From Veronia pacifica (GTDB lineage Bacteria > Pseudomonadota > Gammaproteobacteria > Enterobacterales > Vibrionaceae), in contig NZ_LYBM01000015.1 of assembly GCF_001707825.1 (NCBI RefSeq), positions 1 to 64,000 on the forward strand: a stretch of 64,000 nucleotides of DNA, given 5' to 3'. Below the pieces are notes generated by a model. It did not search any database and was not told the DNA's origin. It saw only the letters and a program-made list of their open reading frames with translations. This document shows positions 59,583 to 64,000 of the stretch, one piece after another. The first letter of the stretch is position 1. Every line of letters starts with the position of its first letter. A program made the translations under genes and the position numbers.

Positions 59583-60026
59583 TCAGCCGATTCTATTTGG
59601 ATGATTCAAAATGTGGTCTTCCCAGTCGATGACATCAATTTCATAGACTACTTTCTCTTTTACCGATTCGTCTGCTTTGTGCATGGCTTCTTTAGATCCT
59701 GTGATCAGGGGGTGCCAATCAGGAATGGGCTTCCCTTCCGCTAATAGACGATAAGCACAGGTATGAGGTAACCAGTAAAAGTCATCAATTTTGTCCCGCG
59801 TCAACTTGATACACTCTTCGTCATAGCTAAAGCGGTTGGCGTAGTCTTTACACGAACAGGTTTTTTTATCCAGCAGACTGCAAGCGACATTGGTGTAATA
59901 AAGCTCGTCAGTTTCCTCGTCGATGAGTTTATGCAGGCAGCATTTACCGCAGCCGTCACAAAGAGATTCCCACTCTTTGTCGGTCATTTCGGTCAATTGC
60001 TTCTGTTGCCAGAATGGAGCTGTCAT
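59583..60026 (-). CDS. ycgN: YcgN family cysteine-cluster protein (UPF0260)
   Basis: 147 residues. A Cys-rich motif C-x2-C-x2-CC at 23-30 (CDGCGKCC), further Cys in [15 protein letters not shown] and [15 protein letters not shown]0260/YcgN, part of the zinc/iron-chelating YkgJ superfamily. Function not established. Head-to-head with another member of the same superfamily at 60205. Confidence 0.92.
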   Translation of the reverse strand: MTAPFWQQKQLTEMTDKEWESLCDGCGKCCLHKLIDEETDELYYTNVACSLLDKKTCSCKDYANRFSYDEECIKLTRDKIDDFYWLPHTCAYRLLAEGKPIPDWHPLITGSKEAMHKADESVKEKVVYEIDVIDWEDHILNHPNRIG

Positions 60027-60204
60027 CTTACTTTGTCCTGCTTATCGGTATGTTTACGCTAAAAGGCGATGGTTATAACCATACTGAGAGTAAAGTTCAA
60101 GCTCAAACCAGAAAACGGTTTACTCATGATACTCCCTGCGAAGCTTTGCATTTCAAAGAGAGAGTGTTAATGTGCGGCCGATTCAGCTGTGTTGGTAAGA
60201 AGTA

Positions 60205-60480
60205 ATGAATAGGATTAACCTAATAACGTCCACTGAATGCCGACTGGGCTGCGGTGCTTGCTGTATTGCTCCGAGTATATCCTCGCCTATACCGGGTATG
60301 CCGTCTGGAAAACCAGCGGGAGTAAGGTGTGTTCAGTTAAACGAGAAAAACCTTTGTCGTCTCTTCGGTAAGCCGGAAAGACCCAAGGTATGCAGCCAGT
60401 TTAAACCTGACGCCACAATTTGTGGAACCAGTAATGTGTATGCCATGGCAACCCTAACTGAACTGGAAGAATTGACCTGA
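60205..60480 (+). CDS. YkgJ/YeiW-type cysteine-cluster protein
   Basis: 91 residues. CRLGCGACC (Cys12, 16, 19, 20) followed by IAPSISSPIPGMPSGKPAGVRC and CRLFGKPERPKVC: the UPF0153 family, small proteins with a predicted metal-binding Cys cluster. Function unknown; families of this type are proposed to chelate Zn or Fe. The start ATG at 60205 has only a weak ribosome site (AAGAAGTA). Terminator at 60511. Confidence 0.88.
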   Translation: MNRINLITSTECRLGCGACCIAPSISSPIPGMPSGKPAGVRCVQLNEKNLCRLFGKPERPKVCSQFKPDATICGTSNVYAMATLTELEELT

Positions 60481-60510
60481 CGACAGGACAACAAGCTCCC
60501 TGACTAAACA

Positions 60511-60537
60511 AAAAAACGGCCTTTCAAGCCGTTTTTT
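60511..60537. terminator. Bidirectional terminator after the YkgJ-type gene
   Basis: AAAAAACGGC (60511-60520) pairs with GCCGTTTTTT (60528-60537) with a 7-nt loop; usable by both convergent genes. Confidence 0.9.
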
Positions 60538-60557
60538 CTGTTTTTTGATACTGACAA

Positions 60558-61016
60558 TCAGTGTGCATGACCATGGCTGAGTTCTTCATCAGTCGCATCG
60601 CGAACTTCGACCACCTTACCAACAAAGTGCAATCCCTTACCGGCAAGGGGATGATTGCCATCAACAACCACTTTGTCATCAGTCACACTGACAACCGTTA
60701 CTTGAATGTCACCCTTCGGGCCATTAGCAGTAAACACCATACCTTCTTCTATGTTGTCGACTCCCTGGAATGCAGCGCGCTGTACTTCCTGCACGAGTTC
60801 CTCAACGCGCGGACCGTAAGCTTCCTCAACCTCTAAGCGGACGTCAAAGGCATCACCAGCGGCTTTGCCAGCGAGACCTGTCTCCAGCCCCGGAATCACT
60901 TGACCTGCACCGAAGATGAATGCCATTGGCTCATCTGATTCGTTCGAGTTAATAACTGCTCCGTCGAGGTCCTGTACCGTGTACTCGATAACTACAACTT
61001 TATCTTTCTCAATCAT
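60558..61016 (-). CDS. SlyD-like FKBP-type peptidyl-prolyl isomerase
   Basis: 152 residues. The SlyD-type FKBP fold is split by an insert-in-flap domain: VVVIEYTVQDLDG, FGAGQVIPGLETGLAGKAAGD, EEAYGPR, and NHPLAGKGLHFVGKVVEV. Like SlyD it should accelerate prolyl isomerisation and act as a chaperone. The long His/Cys-rich nickel tail of E. coli SlyD is absent, but the protein ends in HGHAH, a possible minimal metal site. AAGGA about 9 nt upstream of the ATG. Codon use suggests good expression. Confidence 0.92.
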   Translation of the reverse strand: MIEKDKVVVIEYTVQDLDGAVINSNESDEPMAFIFGAGQVIPGLETGLAGKAAGDAFDVRLEVEEAYGPRVEELVQEVQRAAFQGVDNIEEGMVFTANGPKGDIQVTVVSVTDDKVVVDGNHPLAGKGLHFVGKVVEVRDATDEELSHGHAH

Positions 61017-61195
61017 TACAATAAATCCTTGTTCAGTCCTTAAAATTTATCTCAAGCAACGTAACGACTCTCGTCGTATCAATTATTTATCCAGCTACAA
61101 CTATTTCCAAGTCTAGTTGATATTCGGTTTTATACTGCGACAATGGATAAAATAATGTTTATTTTCAATCCACTGCCGACAAGTAATAGTGATGG

Positions 61196-61933
61196 TCAGC
61201 ACCATAGCCCACGAATTGGGTGAACAGGTGAATATCTGTGAGCAACCTGTGCCTGCAACAACTCTGCTGTCGCTATCGCATCTGTCATCGCGTTGTGTCC
61301 CTGATAAAAGGGTAACTTATATCTGGAACGGCTATCTGCGAGCCTGACTGAAGCCATAGGTTTGTTTATCAACCATGACAAGCATTTATGCCATGGTCGG
61401 CGATGAAACCTTGCCTCTATCTCCAGAGTATCAACCACAGGGAACAATACGCCCTCACCTATCCGTCTTTTTAACGCTTGATCAAAAAAGTTTCGCTCTA
61501 TACGACGGTAATGCACCACAACAATTTTCCCAGCCAGCGCTTCCAATACTTCATCCAGTACTCCACGTAAATCTGGCGCTTCTTTAATATCACTATGAGT
61601 AATGCCGTGTATCACCACAGACTCTTCTGCCAGAGGCTTTCGAGGGTTCAAGATCCAGTGCCTTGCCTGATTACAATATATTCGAGACAACGAAAAAGGC
61701 ACAAGTCCGATACTGACTATGTCACTGTGTGCATGTTCGAGCCCAGTAGTTTCAAAATCAAGGGCAACAAAATCCACATCTGATAAGGGAGTCGCACCAT
61801 CAACGACTCCTGTTTGATAAAACTTTTTAAGTCGACTGTCTTTTGCCTTTTTACCGAGGCGTTTGTTGATTAACGTCCAATCTGGCCCTCTCGGGCCACC
61901 AGCAAGTCTTTCATCTCTTCCTAAGTACAGCAT
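61196..61933 (-). CDS. DnaQ-like DEDDh 3'-5' exonuclease
   Basis: 245 residues with an N-terminal extension of about 50 residues before the exonuclease fold. Motifs: Asp59 and Glu61 (ALDFETTGL), Exo II region HYRRIERNFF with Glu146 where DnaQ has Asp, and His213/Asp218 (GHNAMTDAIATAEL). Homologues sit directly downstream of the cNMP/CBS/DUF294 gene in many gammaproteobacteria, as here (6-nt gap), implying joint function, but the substrate is unknown. GAGGAA is upstream of the ATG, inside the end of the preceding gene. Confidence 0.9.
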   Translation of the reverse strand: MLYLGRDERLAGGPRGPDWTLINKRLGKKAKDSRLKKFYQTGVVDGATPLSDVDFVALDFETTGLEHAHSDIVSIGLVPFSLSRIYCNQARHWILNPRKPLAEESVVIHGITHSDIKEAPDLRGVLDEVLEALAGKIVVVHYRRIERNFFDQALKRRIGEGVLFPVVDTLEIEARFHRRPWHKCLSWLINKPMASVRLADSRSRYKLPFYQGHNAMTDAIATAELLQAQVAHRYSPVHPIRGLWC

Positions 61934-61939
61934 TTATAA

Positions 61940-63862
61940 TCAGTTTCCTCTATTTGGCTGATAGCGAAACTTCAGAAAACTCTGGGCATTACTCAGGATC
62001 TGAAAAGCATCTTTCAGGTGACGTTTATCAAAGTCAGAGAGGTTTTCTGGCTCAATGTTATTGTCAGGGTCTATACCAGCCTCGATATCCAGCGCCTGAT
62101 GTCTTATCCGAACAGTAGAAATAAACTCTAAGGCATCTCGTAAGTCTGCTGCCCTGCCGGTAGGGAGAATTCCCGCTTCAATAATGTCGTCGAGGCGTTC
62201 AAACGAGTTCTGAGCACGTGAGTCAATTGCGAGAGCGTGAACCCGAATGAGTTCGGCCAACGGCGCTGCCCCGCGCCGCTTCAGATTGATAGAGTTTTTA
62301 TGTCGACCGTCCTGCTCCATCACAAAGCCCCTAAAAAAACCCAGTGGTGGTTTACGGCTCAGCGCGTTTCTTGCCATGCAGGCAAGAAAACGGTTGTTGC
62401 GACGCGCTCTGCGGCCTACGAATGCTTTCAACTGTTCTGCCCAGTTCGTCGCCCCCCAGACACCATCAAGGTCGAAGAAAATAGAACTATTGAGCAAAGA
62501 TTTGGGGTTGGGTTCATCTATCCACTCAGAAAAGGTACGTTCCCATTCTGAACGGGTTTTTCTCCACTCTGGATTAACAGCCATGATGTTGCCCTTGCAA
62601 TAAGGATAACCACAGAGGTTTAACCCGTCACAAACGAAGGTTGCCAATGCACTGAAATACTCTTCGTGCTCACTGGGATCGTATCTGTCATCAAGAATGA
62701 TCGCATTATCCTGATCTGTGACAATCAACTGCTCATCACGTGCCATTGACCCGAGAGCAAGAAAACAATAAGGCACTGGTGGGGAACCCAACTTCTCTTC
62801 AGCCAGCTCAAGCAATCGCTGCTTAAAGCTTCGTCCAATCACTGCCATCGCACTTCCGATCATGTGAGAGTTTGCGTCTTCATTAACCATACGCACAAAG
62901 CATGGCTTGACGTCTTGAGACAGAGAGACCAGATCCTCAACGGACTGTTGATTGAAAATGCTACTGACCAGAAAAAGGCTACTCTGGGATTCGTAGCGGA
63001 CAATGTCAGACATTGAGATCACGCCGATCGGTATATCACGGCGTAAAATAGGTAGGTTGTGGAGGTTATTACGCAGCATGACCAACATTGCCTCAAATAC
63101 ATAGGCATTGTGGTCAAGAGACATGACCTGTGGTGACATAATATCTGAAATAAGGGTATCAGGCGATCGCCCCTCTGCCAGAACGAGATTACGAAGATCT
63201 CTGTCGGTTACTATGCCAGCAAGCCCGCCTGGCACATTCGACTCATCCGCTCCATGAGAGTCAATATCAATGTCAGGTTGTCCCGTTTCAATGTCAGAAT
63301 AGAGGACCAGGACTGAAGATACATCGTCAGCCGCCATCACTTCTGCCGCTTCACGCACAGTCGCCTGTTCAGTGACAGATATGGGTTCGCGCATTATCAG
63401 GGAACGTACTTTCGAGGTCGTCAGGTCGTTACTGTCATGGTGATTTTCGACTGCTTGCCGGAGCCTTGTCCGACCCTCAATTTCGACAAAATCAGCAAAT
63501 TGTTCAAATTCCTCGAACAGACTGTCGAATACCTTATCGGGTATAAAGTAGATGAGTGTATCCTCCAGCGCCTTTGCTGGAAGACGTACTTTCCGGTTCA
63601 TCAGGAGCCCCATTTGCCCGAACAGGTCACCAGTCGTCAAGCGATTGTACAACTCACCATTTCGCCGGAATATTTCCACAGAACCGCTTCTTACCACAGA
63701 CAAGTCATGGATAGGATCACCAAACTTGAGGATCTCAGACCCCGCTCTGAAATATGCAATTTCTATTTGCTGGGCAATACTATCGACCGTATCTGACGGC
63801 AATTCATCAAAAGGCGCATACTGGGCCAGAAAGCTGGCCACCTCTCTCTGTTCAGCTTCCAC
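61940..63862 (-). CDS. cNMP-binding / CBS-pair / DUF294 nucleotidyltransferase-like protein
   Basis: 640 residues if started at the GTG at 63862, preferred because GGAG lies 7 nt upstream; a longer frame begins with TTG at 63886 inside a terminator-like hairpin. Domains in order: cyclic-nucleotide-binding-like (about 15-125), two CBS domains (about 155-295; MREPISVTEQATVREAAEVM and GIVTDRDLRNLV), DUF294 nucleotidyltransferase motif with GSMARDEQ and TDQDNAI (about 371-389), and the DUF294 C-terminal helical domain. GlnD-related chemistry suggests a signalling role responding to adenine nucleotides. In relatives this gene and the exonuclease sit near acetate metabolism genes. Confidence 0.92.
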   Translation of the reverse strand: MEAEQREVASFLAQYAPFDELPSDTVDSIAQQIEIAYFRAGSEILKFGDPIHDLSVVRSGSVEIFRRNGELYNRLTTGDLFGQMGLLMNRKVRLPAKALEDTLIYFIPDKVFDSLFEEFEQFADFVEIEGRTRLRQAVENHHDSNDLTTSKVRSLIMREPISVTEQATVREAAEVMAADDVSSVLVLYSDIETGQPDIDIDSHGADESNVPGGLAGIVTDRDLRNLVLAEGRSPDTLISDIMSPQVMSLDHNAYVFEAMLVMLRNNLHNLPILRRDIPIGVISMSDIVRYESQSSLFLVSSIFNQQSVEDLVSLSQDVKPCFVRMVNEDANSHMIGSAMAVIGRSFKQRLLELAEEKLGSPPVPYCFLALGSMARDEQLIVTDQDNAIILDDRYDPSEHEEYFSALATFVCDGLNLCGYPYCKGNIMAVNPEWRKTRSEWERTFSEWIDEPNPKSLLNSSIFFDLDGVWGATNWAEQLKAFVGRRARRNNRFLACMARNALSRKPPLGFFRGFVMEQDGRHKNSINLKRRGAAPLAELIRVHALAIDSRAQNSFERLDDIIEAGILPTGRAADLRDALEFISTVRIRHQALDIEAGIDPDNNIEPENLSDFDKRHLKDAFQILSNAQSFLKFRYQPNRGN

Positions 63863-63883
63863 TCTTTGTCTCCAAAAAAGTAG

Positions 63884-63908
63884 CAAGGCAGATCGATGAT
63901 CTGCCTTG
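63884..63908 (-). terminator. Terminator-like hairpin just upstream of the DUF294 gene
   Basis: CAAGGCAGATC (63884-63894) pairs with GATCTGCCTTG (63898-63908) around GAT, 11 bp perfect. On the minus strand a T6 tract follows after about 5 nt and merges with the ribosome site. Probably the terminator of a minus-strand gene beyond the right edge, or a control hairpin in the DUF294 leader. Confidence 0.65.
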
Positions 63909-63939
63909 ATGATATCACTCTAATTGCTGAGTATTAATT

Positions 63940-64000
63940 TTAACTTTTAGGCTCGCTTGCGAGCCCTTTCACCACCGAAATACAGGCAACCAACAATACA
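63940..64000 (-). CDS. Possible C-terminal end of an upstream minus-strand gene (frame undecided)
   Basis: Two minus-strand frames are open to the window edge: one ending ISVVKGLASEPKS at 63940 (hydrophobic then charged, as in a membrane protein tail) and one ending ERARKRA at 63947. A gene end here would explain the hairpin at 63884. Too short to identify. GGCTCGC/GCGAGCC (63950-63965) is an additional small palindrome. Confidence 0.25.
   Translation of the reverse strand, partial: VLLVACISVVKGLASEPKS

Overview
The window looks like a chromosomal segment of a marine member of the Vibrionaceae. It encodes a Na+-type polar flagellar T-ring protein (MotY) beside RNase T, an Rnf/NQR-type ion-pumping complex, a FadR carrying the extra ~40-residue insertion typical of vibrios, VolA-type surface lysophospholipases paired with FadL porins, several Na+/H+ antiporters, and the gap-yeaD-yeaG-yeaH-ycgB-fadR-nhaB-dsbB backbone. 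Genus cannot be fixed from the sequence alone. No IS element, prophage, CRISPR array or rRNA operon was seen; there is one tRNA gene.

Layout. 1-2710: end of the rnf operon (rnfC tail, rnfD, rnfG, rnfE), with 4-bp ATGA overlaps at rnfD-rnfG and rnfG-rnfE. 2841-5204: a non-standard endonuclease III in the place where nth normally follows rnfE, a poorly coding stretch, and a LysR regulator. 5404-7614: gloA, motY, rnt. 7944-21835: a lipid-scavenging island made of one solitary FadL porin followed by three consecutive fadL-volA two-gene units, each unit closed by its own terminator. 22021-31180: two different putative Na+-coupled antiporters, grxD, sodB, asd, yejK, yejL and the LPS-sensing membrane protein gene yejM. 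31338-31414: tRNA-Pro(GGG). 31540-42378: a TSUP permease, a GAF-GGDEF cyclase, topB, ydjA, fadH, sppA, a frameshifted ansA, yeaC. 42694-51749: a DUF2989-like lipoprotein, msrB, gapA, yeaD and the yeaG-yeaH-ycgB stress module. 51827-55370: fadR, nhaB, dsbB. 55436-64000: housekeeping and RNA-related genes (NUDIX, SEC-C protein, a frameshifted NAD(P)-binding oxidoreductase, TerC protein, dusC, ycgN, a YkgJ-type protein, an FKBP isomerase, a DnaQ-type exonuclease coupled to a cNMP/CBS/DUF294 protein).

How it fits together. Fatty-acid use is the recurring theme: VolA enzymes are expected to release fatty acids from external lysophospholipids, FadL porins take them up, FadH handles unsaturated acyl chains, and FadR (encoded here) probably controls at least fadH and the third fadL-volA unit, because FadR-like operators lie in front of both. 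The most unusual items are the threefold fadL-volA array, the iron-sulfur-ligand-poor Nth that looks foreign, two single-base frameshifts in otherwise intact genes (ansA and a YraR-like gene), and several unexplained inverted repeats in spacers. Family assignments are from memory of protein families; no database search was run.
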